Assembly: GCF_950295315.1 (NCBI RefSeq) | Contig: NC_080176.1 | Span: 38,088,189-38,152,188, forward strand | DNA length: 64,000 nt | Direction of reading: 5' to 3' | Origin: Erinaceus europaeus | Taxonomy: Eukaryota; Chordata; Mammalia; Eulipotyphla; Erinaceidae | Shown here: in pieces, positions 1 through 10,280 of the stretch | Layout of the letters: each line of letters starts with the position of its first letter | Position numbering within the stretch: position 1 is the first letter of the stretch | Made by a program: the position numbers and the translations under genes | The notes under the pieces: model-generated | What the model saw: the letters and a program-made list of their open reading frames with translations, nothing else | What the model was told of the DNA's origin: nothing | The model's database searches: none

Positions 1-39
1 AGGCTAGTTTTTCATACACAGAGAGAAAAAAACTAAGAA

Positions 40-165
40 GGGTACCATAATACCTAAGTTTTCTCTGTTGCCATAATACCTTTCATGTGGTGACAGGATT
101 TGAATGTGGGCCACTTATATGGTAATATGGGCACTTTACCCTATGAACTACCACTCTGGTCAAGA
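40..165 (-). repeat. Degenerate tRNA-derived SINE (possible)
   Basis: The stretch reading GGATTTGAATGTGGGCCAC followed by a GGTAATATGGGCACTTTACC-like segment resembles the reversed tRNA-like head of type C SINEs. It is strongly diverged and its ends are not clear. The DNA from here to about position 293 shows nothing else I recognise. Confidence 0.35.
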
Positions 166-293
166 GTAAGAATTTGAAACAATTTGAAATCTCAGATATT
201 TTGTTTACATAAAAGTGTAAGTTGGTTCAACCACTTAGAAAATTTCTCAGTATCAAATAAATTTTGACATGTGCCAACTCTATGACCCAGTGG

Positions 294-400
294 TTTCTTT
301 TTTTCTTCCCTTCTCTCCTCTTCTCTCCTCTTCTCTCCTCTTCTCTCCTCTTCTCTTCTCTTCTCTTCTCTTCTCTTCTCTTCTCTTCTCTTCCCTTTCC

Positions 401-440
<40 letters not shown>

Positions 441-484
441 TTTTTTCTTCTCTTCTTTTCTCTTCCCTTTCCTCTTTCTTTCTT

Positions 485-538
<54 letters not shown>

Positions 539-540
539 AG
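294..540. repeat. Polypyrimidine (TC/TTTC/CTCTT) microsatellite
   Basis: About 245 bp of almost pure pyrimidine on the plus strand. TTCTC/CCTCT units come first, then TTTC tetranucleotides, a short (TC)n, and TTTC again. It directly abuts the A-tail end of the minus-strand SINE that follows, so it most likely grew from that tail. All long open frames here are repeat translations (Leu/Ser/Phe or Lys/Glu/Arg). Confidence 0.9.
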
Positions 541-857
541 TTTTTTTGTCTCCAGGGTTGTCTCTGGGGCTCGGTGCCTGCATTATGAATCCACTGCTCC
601 TGGAGGCCATTTACCAATTTTGTTGCCCTTGCTATTGTTGTTATTGCTATTGTTGTTTTTGGATAGGATAGAGAGAAATGGAGAGAGGAGGGGAAGACAA
701 GAGAGGGGGAGAGAAAGACATACACCTGCAGACCTGCTTCACCACCTGTGAAGTGACCCCACTGCACATGGGGAGCCAGGGGTTTGAACCAGGATCCTTA
801 CTCCAGTCTGTGAGCTTTGTGCCATGTGCACCTAACCTGGTGCACTACTACTTGTAC
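541..857 (-). repeat. tRNA-derived SINE, type B
   Basis: Read on the minus strand it has the tRNA-like head on the right, the CACCTGCAGG-type block, the CT-rich middle and, at the left, the terminal CTCCAGG...CACTGCTCCTGGAGGCC module that defines type B. The head is noticeably diverged. Confidence 0.9.
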
Positions 858-877
858 TTCAGTAGTTTCATTAGTTT

Positions 878-1193
878 ATACTCAAGAGAAATGATTGCTA
901 TGCCACTAAAAGACTTGTGCAGGGATACTAGTAGCTGCCTTATCCAGAATTTCCCCCAAATTTGCCCTTGTCTCGATGTCCATCAACAATGAAATGGATA
1001 TACAGAGGATGGTATTTATACAAAAGAATACTACACAGCAATGAAAAAAGATACTTATTCACTAATAGTGTGGGTGAATCTGAGATGTTAAGCTAGGTAA
1101 AGAAATCTTGATACATAGAAAATGCATGTAGTAACATTCTTATATAGATAAAAGCAAAAAATAGGCATTAAAAACCTATAGTGAAAGAAAGCA
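878..1193 (+). repeat. Old L1 3' end fragment
   Basis: Contains the typical end of L1 ORF2 and the following UTR: 'GATGTCCATCAACAATGAAATGG' is split here as GATGTCCATCAACAATG then AAATGGATA, followed by AATACTACACAGCAATGAAAAA. Many substitutions place it among older mammalian L1 families. It ends at the target site of the next element. Confidence 0.75.
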
Positions 1194-1212
1194 TTAGGCT
1201 CCTTTAATTTTT

Positions 1213-1938
1213 TTTTTAAATTTTTTATTTAAGAAAGGATTAGTGAACAAAAGCATAAGGTAGGAGGGGTACAACTCCACACAATTCCCAACACCCAATC
1301 CCCATAACCCACCCCCTCCCATGGTAGCTTTCCCATTCTCTATCCCTCTGGGAGCATGGACCCAGGGTCGTTGAGGGTTGCAGAAGGTAGAAGGTCTGGC
1401 TTCTGTAGTTGCTTCCCCGCTGAACAAGGGCGTTGACTGGTCGGTCCATACCCCCAGTCTGCCTCTCTCTTTCCCTAGTAGGGTGTGACTCTGGGGAAGC
1501 TGAGCTCCAGGACACATTGGTGGGGTCTTCAATCCAGGGAAGCCTAGCCAGCATCCTGGTGGCATCTGGAACCTGGTGATTGAAAAGAGAGTTAACATAT
1601 GAAGCCAAACAATTTGTTGAGCAATCATGGATCCCAAGCTTGGAATAGTGGAGAGGAAGTGTTAGGGAGGTACTCACTGCAAACTCTAGTGTAGTCCTGC
1701 TTTCAGGTATATATTTTATAGTTTATGGATACGTGTGCACATAAGCTCTCTCTCACAGAAACTGGTGTATATCTAGGTTATGGGACTTTCTTAGAAAGTG
1801 AACTACCTGAGATGAAATTAGAGTGTACTATTAAAGGAAAGGTCTCACCCGAGTAATGAAGCTGAAGGGTTGTCATTCCGCACGTGAAGTCTCTGGATAC
1901 ATTCTGAGGTAAAGCATGTTGAGGTAGCAATCGTTGCT
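1213..1938 (-). repeat. L1 3' UTR fragment, young hedgehog-type family
   Basis: On the minus strand it ends in AATAAAAAATTT plus an A-run (the T-run near 1205-1225). It contains the module GTCCATGCTCCCAGAGGG seen in many copies of this window. A perfect 19-bp TSD flanks it at 1194-1212 and 1939-1957. Assignment to L1 rests on the 60.0-61.9 kb copy, where the same sequence is inserted together with an ORF2 end. It carries no ORF2 itself, consistent with 5' truncation. Confidence 0.85.
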
Positions 1939-1957
1939 TTAGGCTCCTTTAATTTTT

Positions 1958-2222
1958 AAAAAAATATTTATTCTTGCCCTTGTTGTTTTATTGTTGTAGT
2001 TATTATTTTTATTGATGATGTTGTCATTGTTGGATAGAACAGAGAGAAACAGAGAGAAGAGGGGAAGAGAGAGGGGGAGAGAAAGACACTTGCAGACCTG
2101 CTTCACCGCCTGTGAAGCAATGCCCTTGCAGGTGGGGAGCCAGGGCTCAAACCCGGATCCTTATGCTGGTCCTTGTGCTTCGTGCCACTTGCGCTTAACC
2201 CGCTGCACTACCGCCCGACTCC
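1958..2222 (-). repeat. tRNA-derived SINE, type A
   Basis: Well preserved minus-strand copy with a TTTATT-rich tail at the left and the GGGAGTCGGGC head at the right. Its TSD CTCCTTTAATTTT is at 1944-1956 and 2223-2235. The same 13 bases also occur at 1199-1211 as part of the neighbouring L1 TSD. Confidence 0.93.
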
Positions 2223-2423
2223 CTCCTTTAATTTTAAGTGGCTCTTTATATTTTTTTCATGGCATTTTCTGGAGGGACTGGGGGAGTTGTTTTGTAGAAC
2301 GCTTTACAATTTGGATTTGTGTGCTTCTTTCTGCTTCTAACTTTGTCCTTTGGAATTCATGAGAGAACTTAGTTAGCTATAATGTTCTAAGACTCCTTCT
2401 TAATGTCATGAATTAACTTCTTT

Positions 2424-2758
2424 TTTTTGCCTCTAGGGTTATTGATGGGGCTGGGTGGCTGTACCATGAATCTACTGCTCCTGGAGGCTATTTTTCCCCT
2501 TTTGTTGCTCTTGTTGTTTTGTCGTTGTGGTTATTATTATTGTTATTGATGTCATCATTGTTGGATAGGACAGAGAGAAATGGAGAGAGGAGGGGAAGAC
2601 AGAGAGTGGGGAGAGAAAGATAGACATCTGCAGACCTGCTTCACCGCTTGTGAAGCGAGTCCCCTGTAGGTGGGGAGCTGGGGGCTCAAACCTGGATTCT
2701 TACCCAGGTCCTTGGGCTTTGCGCCATGTGCGCTTAACCTGTTAAGCTACCGCCCCAC
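2424..2758 (-). repeat. tRNA-derived SINE, type B
   Basis: Minus-strand copy with the terminal module (GCCTCTAGGGTTATTG at its left end), the CT-rich middle and the tRNA-like head at the right. The 190 bp before it (2236-2423) hold no recognised element. Confidence 0.92.
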
Positions 2759-3527
2759 TCACATGCATCTATAATGGTCCCACTTATGCTCCATCACTGG
2801 AAAAACTGAGTAAATCATCCTTCAACCTGCTTTCTGTGGCCCATGACTTAGCTGAGAAAATCCATTGAGAAAAGACTAAGAGTTAGGTCTTAAGGCTGAT
2901 TAGAGTCAAGTTAAACTTCTCTTGGTAAGAGTATTTTCCAGGTGGTACTGTGAACCTACGGAGTCATGCCGAAAGGCATTTACTGTCAGGTTGTCTCACT
3001 ATTTGTGGTGGCAAACGCTAGAAGAAGAACTATTCGTGGTGAGGATGCAGAGATCGGTCACTTGATTAAGATGGTGACAGCTCCATCTCCTCATTGCCAA
3101 GTATGTTTTCCCAGGTCTCTGTGGCTTAAGAGCCTCATTTGTCAACACGAAACATTCATAGGTAAGTATCTCCCTCTTGATGAAGTAGTTTCTTTCTAGA
3201 AAATCTGACTATAAGGTAAAAATGTCCAAAATGGTTTATTTTACCTACAGAGCTTCAGTCTAAATGCAGGAGATTCATACCATGAATTCACATCTTAACT
3301 GAAATAGACTATTTCTCATCTTGGAAATTACTGGTTTCTTTCCTATTTGAGGTTTTGGTCACCTTAACGTTTTGGACAATACTCAGTACTGTCTATTACA
3401 TTTATATGAATTTGAGTGGTGACAACTACTATAGGAAGTAGTGTTTGAATCACTGGTAGCAGCTAAATTTAAGATTTCAGGTCCAGAAGAGATATTTTAA
3501 GTCATTTTGTATTTTTAAGTGTTATTT
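2759..3527. other. Unassigned DNA without a recognisable gene
   Basis: No coding region or repeat family is recognised. The only notable piece is at 3010-3029, where GGCAAACGCTAGAAGAAGAA is identical to 20 nt of the dispersed module at 51.1 kb (see findings). Confidence 0.5.
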
Positions 3528-3726
3528 AAAAAATTATCTATTTATTTTATAGAGACAGAAATTGAGAGGAAAGTGGGTGACAGAGAGGAAGAAAGAAAGA
3601 ATCACCTGCATTACTGCTTCATCATTTGTGAAGCTTCCTCCTCTGTAGTAGAGACTGGGGGCTTGAGCCTGGGTCCTTTTTGCATGGCAACATGTGCACT
3701 CTACCAGGTACACCATCACTTGTCTC
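3528..3726 (-). repeat. tRNA-derived SINE, type C
   Basis: Minus-strand copy: TTATCTATTTATT tail, GAGAGGAAAG, a CACCTGCATTACTGC-like block, the reversed B-box region (GGCTTGAGCCTGGGTCC), then the reversed head ending in CTCTACCAGGTACACC. Moderately diverged. Confidence 0.85.
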
Positions 3727-3782
3727 CTTTAAATATAACTTTGAAAAATCTAATTCTGAATTTTAACTTACAGAGGGAACTA

Positions 3783-4318
3783 TGGGGGAGGCAGTGGCTC
3801 ATTCAGTAGAGCATACACATTGCCATGCATGAGACCTGGATTCCAGACCCTGCTCTCCACCTGCAGGGGGAAAGCTTCATGAGTGGTAAAGCAGGTCTTT
3901 TCTCTCCTCTCAATTTCTCTCTCTCCTATCAAATGAAAAAAAAAACAGAAGGAAAGAAAGAAAGAAAAAAGGAAGAAAGAGAGAAAGGAAAGAGAAAGGA
4001 AGAAAATTGCTGCTGAACTTGGACTGGAGTTGATGTATTGCACCAAAGGAAAAGACTCTGGGGTGACTGGGTGGGTGGAGGGGGGAGAGTTCAAGTCCTG
4101 GAACAGGATATTAGAGGATCTACTGGGGGTTATGTTGTTGTGTGGAAAACTGAGAAATGGTATGCATGTCTGAATTATTGTATTTACTGTTGACTGTAAA
4201 GCATTAATCTCTCAAATAAAATAGAGAAAAAGAAAGGAAAACTACTGCTGAAAGTGGTGGATTTCTAGTGCTAACACTGAGCCTCAACAGAAGCCCTGGT
4301 GGAAACTATAATAAAAAG
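3783..4318 (+). repeat. tRNA-derived SINE split by an L1 insertion
   Basis: The head and CT-rich middle occupy 3783-4017. The terminal type-B-like module (GTGGATTTCTAGTGC...CCCTGGTGG) reappears at 4244-4318 beyond an inserted L1 3' end, so the two parts form one SINE. The head contains CAGTAGAGCATACACATTG and a B-box-like segment that has lost its CpG. Confidence 0.8.
4018..4236 (+). repeat. 5'-truncated L1 3' UTR tip nested in a SINE
   Basis: Reads TGTATTGCACCAAAGGAAAAG through ACTGTAAAGCATTAATCTCTC to CAAATAAAATAG, the sense version of the L1 3' end seen in antisense at 10.6 and 28.2 kb. A 16-bp TSD with two mismatches lies at 4002-4017 and 4237-4252. Confidence 0.85.
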
Positions 4319-4517
4319 GTGGGCTGGGCAGTGGCACCCCCAACTGAGCACACATTACGGTGTGTAAGGACCCAGTTCAAGCCCCTGGTACCCACCTATA
4401 GTGGGGAAATTTCCGCAGTGGTGGAGCAGGGCTGCAAATGTCTCTTCATCTCTCTCCCTCTCTATTCCTCACTCTTCTCTCTATCTATATCCAAAATAAA
4501 TAAATAAAAATATTTTT
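4319..4517 (+). repeat. tRNA-derived SINE, type C
   Basis: GGGCTGGGCAGTGGCACCC head, B box as AGTTCAAGCCCC, a GGAAATTTCCGC variant of the usual GGAAAGCTTCGC, CT-rich middle, and an AATAAATAAATAAAA tail. It directly follows the previous SINE. Confidence 0.88.
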
Positions 4518-5384
4518 AAAAAGGAAAATAAATAATTGTTTACATATTTTTATCCACTGACTTTTTTGGACAAGAAGTAATTTTAAGTATCTTAGATAAA
4601 TTTCGGTGCAAAAAATCAATTCTTACCTACTAGTTGAGTTATGGTCAGACCTCTCTAAGCTTTAGCATACTTCTGGCAGAATAAAAATGGTTACAAATCT
4701 TGAATGGTGGGCACTAAGGCTGCTTGACCAGCATAGTTTAAGTGATGATGTGAAATTTCTGCACCCACAGCTTAAACGGTTGGTATATTTCACTCCTTGT
4801 CTTTTGGGAACACCTACTTTTGAAACCTAGTCACCATTCTGTAGGCAGCCCAAGCAGTCCCTCTGAAGGTATTCAGGTGGAGAATAGCACTTACATGAAA
4901 CCCTCAACTACATTTGAGCTGCCAGCCTACTCCAACTTAACAGTCATCTGAGAGAACCTTCTTCGACTTGGATTCTCTTTTCCTCGTTAAGTCATCCCAA
5001 CAAATGCAGCTCTAAACAGAAATGACCATCACAAAGAAACACTGCCCATCTTTGAAGACTTATGAGTAAAAGTAATAAGAATTCTTTTTAAGCCAGTAGA
5101 TTTTGGAGTAGGTTGTTATAAAGTAAAGATAAAAATCAGCAACCCTCATTTACAGTATAATGATAATTCCACTTGTCTTGTATGTAAAGAGAAAGGCAAA
5201 TTGGATAGGGTATATGGGAATAATTTGAAAACTATAAAATGGTTTCATGCCAATGCAAGTTGATAGTCCAAGATAATCAATAGAATGGAAGAATTGTGTA
5301 AATAATAATGATCTGAAGTTGGTATATCCATTTATTTTCTATTGTCTCCAAGTCCCCAACTAAGATCCAGTTATCTTTTTTATT
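4518..5384. other. Unassigned unique DNA
   Basis: AT-rich sequence with no recognisable exon, RNA gene or repeat family. It may hold old repeats too diverged to identify by eye. Confidence 0.5.
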
Positions 5385-5540
5385 ATTGTTGTTATTACAA
5401 TAAAATATACATCTGGTAAAATCACCCATTTTGACCATATTTTACATGAGCAGCTCAGTGACATTAAGTACATTAACATTGTTGTGTAGTTATCACTGCC
5501 ATCCATCTTCAGAACTGCTCATGTTTGACAACAGGAAATA
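5385..5540 (-). repeat. Old L1M-type 3' end
   Basis: Contains TAAAATATACATCTGG, ATTTTGACCATATTTT and CAGTGACATTAAGTACATT followed by CATTGTTGTG and CCATCCATCTTCAGAAC. I recognise this as the reversed 3' end common to old mammalian L1M families. Confidence 0.6.
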
Positions 5541-7482
5541 CATCTTCTCAACAAGTATAATTTTCTATTTTAGATCTGAAGTACAGCTAAATCATTTCAA
5601 CATTGCACACAATGATGATAATTTCAGAATTGAGCCCACAGGCTCTAAGGAGAGGTTTTTGGAGAGACTGTAAAAAATGGTGGCACTCCATCTGCAATGA
5701 GGCCTAAGAAATCCAGCTTTCTTGCCAGAGTTTGTTCCATTCGTGTAGAACTTCAGTTAGTCATTAGTCAGCAAGGGGATGGGGGAATACTTAGAGGAAA
5801 ATGAGCACTTATTAAAAAGGGCCAAAAGAGCAAGTTTCCATAGCTAGAACACTCCAATGAAAACGATTTATATGAAGCAGGCCCACTGGAGTTAGCACAC
5901 ATACTAGCACCTGGACCCCACCTGGATATAATTAGTTTTCCTGTGCTCAGAGAAGAGCAAACACTGAAGAAAGTGATGTCAAAAAGCTGAGCAATCTGTC
6001 ATGATCTGTGCTGCACAATTAGAACAGTGTGCTTTCAGTAAGAATCATGTAACACAAATGACATAGTATTTTGATAACTAGGACTGGAAAACCATCTGGT
6101 TAGGTTTGACAGTTAGTATGTCTGTTTCTTGAGTTGCATTGTATACTTTGGAACGGAAATCATAGCTAGGAAAGATGAAACAGTTGTGGCTGAGCCATAA
6201 GATCTCTTATTAACTTGTAAATTAATATATTCTGTGTATATTAATATATTCTAATTCTAAACAAGCAGAATTTCAGTGCTAGAGGACCAAAACATAAAGT
6301 ATACCAAGACTGGATGAACCCCATGATTTAGCCACACACCAGGTCTGTGGAATAGTTAGTACACAGTGAAACTAGTGAGAAGATGGTTTTCATTATCCTT
6401 ATATAAGCCATCTCCTGACTCTTCTCCTGGGACCTATTGGCCCTGGATAGTATCCCATGTCCTCTGCAATGCATCAGTCTTATCAGATTACAGTCCATCT
6501 TCCCCTTGTCTTTGTTTACATATTAAAACTGCACTGATGATTTCAATTCTTGTTGAATCAATGCTTATTGACTCACTATGGGTGACCAGCATCCTAGTTT
6601 CTTGACGGGATGGTACACAGGGATGCCTAAAAATGATTTTGTGAATGAATTAAGAAAGATTTGTTTACAATTAACTGAGAGGGCAGAATAATTACTAGGT
6701 CAGGCGGTTTTAGTTGCAATCACCATGAAGCTCTTCCCACACTTCTCGGCAGAGTCACATTATGCCCTTTCCCAGCTCCACCAGAACCTCCTTTATAGTG
6801 ACCCTTTACTGTCTGTTTTGGGGGCTGCATTCCTTAATGGTTCAGATTCCAGAAACATTTAAATGGAGATTGCTTGTTCCTGAACAGCCAGCAAAATGCT
6901 GTCATATGCCCTCATTCACAATCCTGGGAGACAACTTCATCCCAACTTCAGATTTGAGAACATGTCCTAGAAAGAACATGATTGTTTCAAGAGCCATATT
7001 TAACACACAACTTCAGATTCCTGTGATTTATGAAGGGGACATTCTGTAGTAAATTTACAGTGAGAGATGGGGAGGGAACTGAACAGAATGTGGTCTCAGG
7101 TTAAATCTAGCCTTGGTCTTCTAAAGGTGAGCATCTGGGGAGACATCTTCTGGAAACTAAATCTGACTGAAAAGTTGCACCACTGAGGCAAAAAGTTGGG
7201 TTTTCATATCTCAAAACTAGTGATTTACAAAAGATGAAGTACCCTTGGTAATGGGCAACATTACCTTTCAGAAAACCACAGTCTAAGATAGGGATTTTTG
7301 GCCTGGATTTCTGAGAATGCCATAGGTGGGGGACCTTACCTTGAGTCTCATCATTTGGGTGAATCCCACATCAGCCCAGCTTCTTTGACTTTATTGCTCT
7401 CTGAATTTGAGTCTTACTCATCAGTACTGCCAGATGGTAACCATCTTCCCCAGAAGCCTGGTTCATCATTACTTAGTATTTC
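5541..7482. other. Unassigned unique DNA
   Basis: About 1.9 kb without a recognised gene or repeat. Short open frames (for example near 6366-6605 and 6762-7049) have no recognisable domain or splice context. A local direct repeat TATTAATATATTCT lies around 6224-6253. Confidence 0.5.
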
Positions 7483-7774
7483 AGTATTGTAAAACTGACA
7501 TTGCATCCCCCTCTTGCTGCTTGGATTTGTGTTGAGAAGTCTGGTGAGATCCTGATAGTTCTGCCTCTGCATGTCAGATTCTTCCTTTCCCTTGCAGCTT
7601 GCAATATTTCTTCTTTGTCTTTACTTTTGGACAATGTTACTTCGATATTTCTTGGGATTGTCTGTTTAGCATTCAGTTGCTTTGGCTTTCTTTCAATTTC
7701 TACTATATCTAGTCTTTGGCCATTATCTAGATGTGGGAAGTTTTCTACAATAATTGTTCTGAATATGCTCACTG

Positions 7775-7816
<42 letters not shown>

Positions 7817-8240
7817 GTACCTCTCTATATCTTCAGGTACCCCTGTACATTTTAAAGTCTTACTTCTGAGGGAGTTTGCTAACTCACAGAGCATTACTTC
7901 ACTTTTGTAAATCTTTCTTCTCCAACTGCTTTGTTTTCCAAGAGTGTGGAGGTTTTCTTTTCTGGATTTGCAATTCTGTCCATCTTCAAGATGATTTATT
8001 CTGAATACAAGACTTCTCAGGTAGGCTCTTTTGCTGTCAGGGTTATCCTTTAGCTCTTGTATTTATTTCTTCTTATAGGTCTCTCTGTGAAATTCTTAAT
8101 TCTTTGGTGAATAGGTCTGGAGATTCCTTCATTTATGTTTGTATGTTACGGTTTGAGTCCTAAATTGCCTTCCTAATTATCTTTCTGAAATCACATTCAG
8201 ATTTGTTTTCATAATCCTTATGGAGATGAATATTTGTATT
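7483..8240 (-). pseudogene. L1/HAL1-type ORF1 remnant, antisense
   Basis: The minus strand from about 7772 down to 7480 encodes a frame of about 99 residues matching the C-terminal half of L1 ORF1p, the RNA-binding nucleic-acid chaperone that coats L1 RNA in the ribonucleoprotein. Visible landmarks are FRTIIVENFPHL, then PRNIEVTLSKSKDKEEIL, QAARERKNLTCRGRTIRIS and PDFSTQIQAARGG, equivalent to the RRM and C-terminal-domain boundary of the family. The part upstream of the (GA)n tract (7817-8240) is broken by stops and corresponds to the coiled-coil side. The matching region at 46.9-47.6 kb is clearly the same subfamily. The left end stops inside ORF1, so the 3' part of the element is missing. 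It is non-functional. Confidence 0.8.
7776..7817. repeat. (CT)n tract inside ORF1
   Basis: About 40 bp of (TC)n. On the coding (minus) strand it gives alternating Arg-Glu between the coiled-coil side and the RRM side of ORF1. A tract at the same position exists in the 47.1 kb copy. Confidence 0.9.
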
Positions 8241-8872
8241 TTCCCTCATGTTTTTGTTGGGTATGGTTTCTGCTGTTCAACCAGCAGATGATGCTGTGGT
8301 TGTGTTTGTGTGGTGGTGTGGAGGGGAGGAGTGCCCTTCCTGTTTACTTAGACACTGCTGGGGTAAACCCTCAGTGGTGATGGATAATTCATTATGGTTT
8401 TTCCACAGCTACTTTTCCACTCCTGAGTTGTTGGCCCAGACTCAGGATCTTTCTGTGTCTGCCTGTTTCAGACTGCACTGTGGTCTCTGGCTACCTGACT
8501 GCATGCTCTCCTCTGTGCTGCTGCCCCATGCTCCGTATCTACAAATCAAGATGGTTCCTCCAACTGCAGCTGTAGTTTGGGAATCAATTTGCCTCTGCTC
8601 CACAAAGCTCTACCTGCCATTTACCACATGTTTGTTGGTATGCACTGGATCCTCAGATTTTGTAGGCTGTGCTGTGCAATTTTGTTTTTTTATTTTTTTA
8701 ATTTTAAAGTTGTTTTTCTCTCCCCCCACCACCATGGTCTTTTGGTTGCTATTACTCTTTTTTACACTTAAAAAAATTTCCTTCTCCATTTTGTTGCATC
8801 TTTGTCTATAACTTTATCACTGTACTTCTGCTTGTTCTCTCTGGAATTACTGCCTCCTTCTTTCTCAGATCT
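8241..8872 (-). repeat. 5' region (UTR) of the antisense L1/HAL1 element
   Basis: Positions 8241-8470 align closely with 47,610-47,840 (GTTGGGTATGGTTTCTGCTG; TGTGTGGTGGTGTGGAGGG; CAGGATCTTTCTGTGTCTGCC), which places this upstream of ORF1 on the minus strand. From about 8480 the copies diverge and the right end is uncertain. The small open frames here are not genes. Confidence 0.6.
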
Positions 8873-9028
8873 GAGGAGTACTCTATAGCTACATATAGTA
8901 CTCTATAGCTACATATAGTACTCTATAGCTACATATAGTACATATAGTACTCTATAGTACATATAGTACTCTATAGGTACATATAGTACTCTATAGCTAC
9001 ATATAGTACTCTATAGCTACATATAGCA
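8873..9028. repeat. 20-bp minisatellite, unit TAGTACTCTATAGCTACATA
   Basis: Roughly seven to eight imperfect tandem units, including shortened variants of about 10-15 bp in which TAGTACATA joins directly to TAGTACTCTATAG. The unit is rich in self-complementary pieces (CTATAG, TAGCTA, AGTACT). Confidence 0.95.
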
Positions 9029-9138
9029 TTTCAGGAACCAGCCAGTGAAATTACAGGACTGTATGTATTTAAGGATTCTATATGAGATGAGCTACTAGAA
9101 AAAAGTCAATTTAAACTACTTTGTTAAGAATGGTATAA

Positions 9139-9492
9139 CGGGGGAGTTGGGCTGTGGAGCAGTGGGTTAAGCGCATGTGGCGCAAAGCGCAGGGACCGGC
9201 GTAAGGATCCCGGTTTGAGCCCCCGGCTCCCCACCTGCAGGGGAGTCTCTTCACAGGTGGTGAAGCAGGTCTGCAGGTGTCTATCTTTCTCTCCCCTCTC
9301 TCTTTGTCTTCCCCTCCTCTCTCCATCTCTCTCTGTCCTATCCAACAACAAAGCAACGTCAACAATGGCAATAATAACCGCAATGAGGCTGCAACAACTA
9401 GGGCAACAAAAAAGGGGAAAAATGGCCTCCAGGAGCAGTGGATTCATGGTGCAGGCACCGAGCCCAGCAATAACCCTGGAGGGAAAAAAAAA
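9139..9492 (+). repeat. tRNA-derived SINE, type B, full length
   Basis: Complete plus-strand copy with GGGGGAGTTGGGCTGTGG at the head, A-box-like GGAGCAGTGGGTTAAGCGC, B box GGTTTGAGCCCCC, CT-rich middle and the GGCCTCCAGGAGCAGTGG to ACCCTGGAGGG module. A perfect 13-bp TSD AAGAATGGTATAA lies at 9126-9138 and 9493-9505. Confidence 0.95.
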
Positions 9493-9505
9493 AAGAATGG
9501 TATAA

Positions 9506-9632
9506 GGGGCCTGGGGTAAATAGAATTATGGTTATGCAGAGAGACTCTCTTTCCTGAGGCTCCAAAATCCCAGGTTCAATCCCCTGCACCACCATAAACC
9601 ATAGCTGAGTAGTGCTCTGGAAAAAAAATGTG
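9506..9632 (+). repeat. tRNA-derived SINE, type D
   Basis: Contains AATTATGGTTATGCAGAGAG, the B box AGGTTCAATCCC and the diagnostic CATAGCTGAGTAGTGCTCTGG before an A-run. It begins immediately after the right TSD of the previous SINE. Confidence 0.85.
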
Positions 9633-10280
9633 TGTAAGGGAGATAATGGGGTGGTAGGTCCAGGCAAAGAAACAGCATAGAGAAATACACATGATTGTGA
9701 ATTCAGAGGGATTTAGTGAGAAAGATCACCAAATTCTTGGGGACATTATAACAAAAGATTCTAGCAGAATTGTGAGGGGCCAAAACCAGTGATTAAGGGA
9801 AATAGCCTTGACCTAGCAACTGCAGAAAAGTGACAGAGACAGTAAATATAGGTAATGTCGCATTTCAGTAGAGAAGAGGGATTTAAAGAGGCCTCATTCC
9901 TTGCTTTTATTTTCTCCCTGGAAAGGGAATCAAGCTTACTGATTATGATGCTGGTGGATATACATGTTGGGAGTTTAAAAAAATATGTGTATGTTTACTA
10001 TAAGCTTCTGTCTCAAATACTGAATTTTTCTACACTGATATATTTGTCTTTGACTTTTAGAATTTGCTTTACACAGGATATGTAATGACTAGTATGTGCC
10101 TATGTCTTATTGTCAACTGTGGGTGACTTGTCATCTCTTTTAATGTCCCTAGACAGGAATCAGCATGTTTGTGAGTGTCCCACTGCCCTCCCCAAAACCA
10201 CAGTGTCTACAATGAGATCACAAGGAAGCATCCTGTAATTCAAAATGATCTACAGTATTTTCTTTTAAGTGTAGTGACAG
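9633..10280. other. Unassigned unique DNA
   Basis: No recognised gene or repeat. A 76-residue frame at 9855-10085 has no recognisable features. Confidence 0.5.

Noticed and set aside
264..751. Long Leu/Ser/Phe open frames
   Set aside because: Translations of the CT-rich microsatellite and adjoining SINE; no start context, domain or splice structure.
3783..4236. SINE-L1 chimera
   Set aside because: The L1 has its own TSD inside the SINE and the SINE resumes afterwards, so it is nested insertion.
7501..8811. Plus-strand hydrophobic open frames
   Set aside because: They are antisense to L1/HAL1 ORF1 and its 5' region.
8873..9028. CRISPR-like repeat array
   Set aside because: The units are directly tandem without unique spacers, and the surrounding DNA is mammalian.
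9139..9250. tRNA gene suggested by A and B boxes
   Set aside because: The boxes belong to SINE heads; no acceptor stem or complete cloverleaf follows, and the same sequence recurs in dozens of copies.
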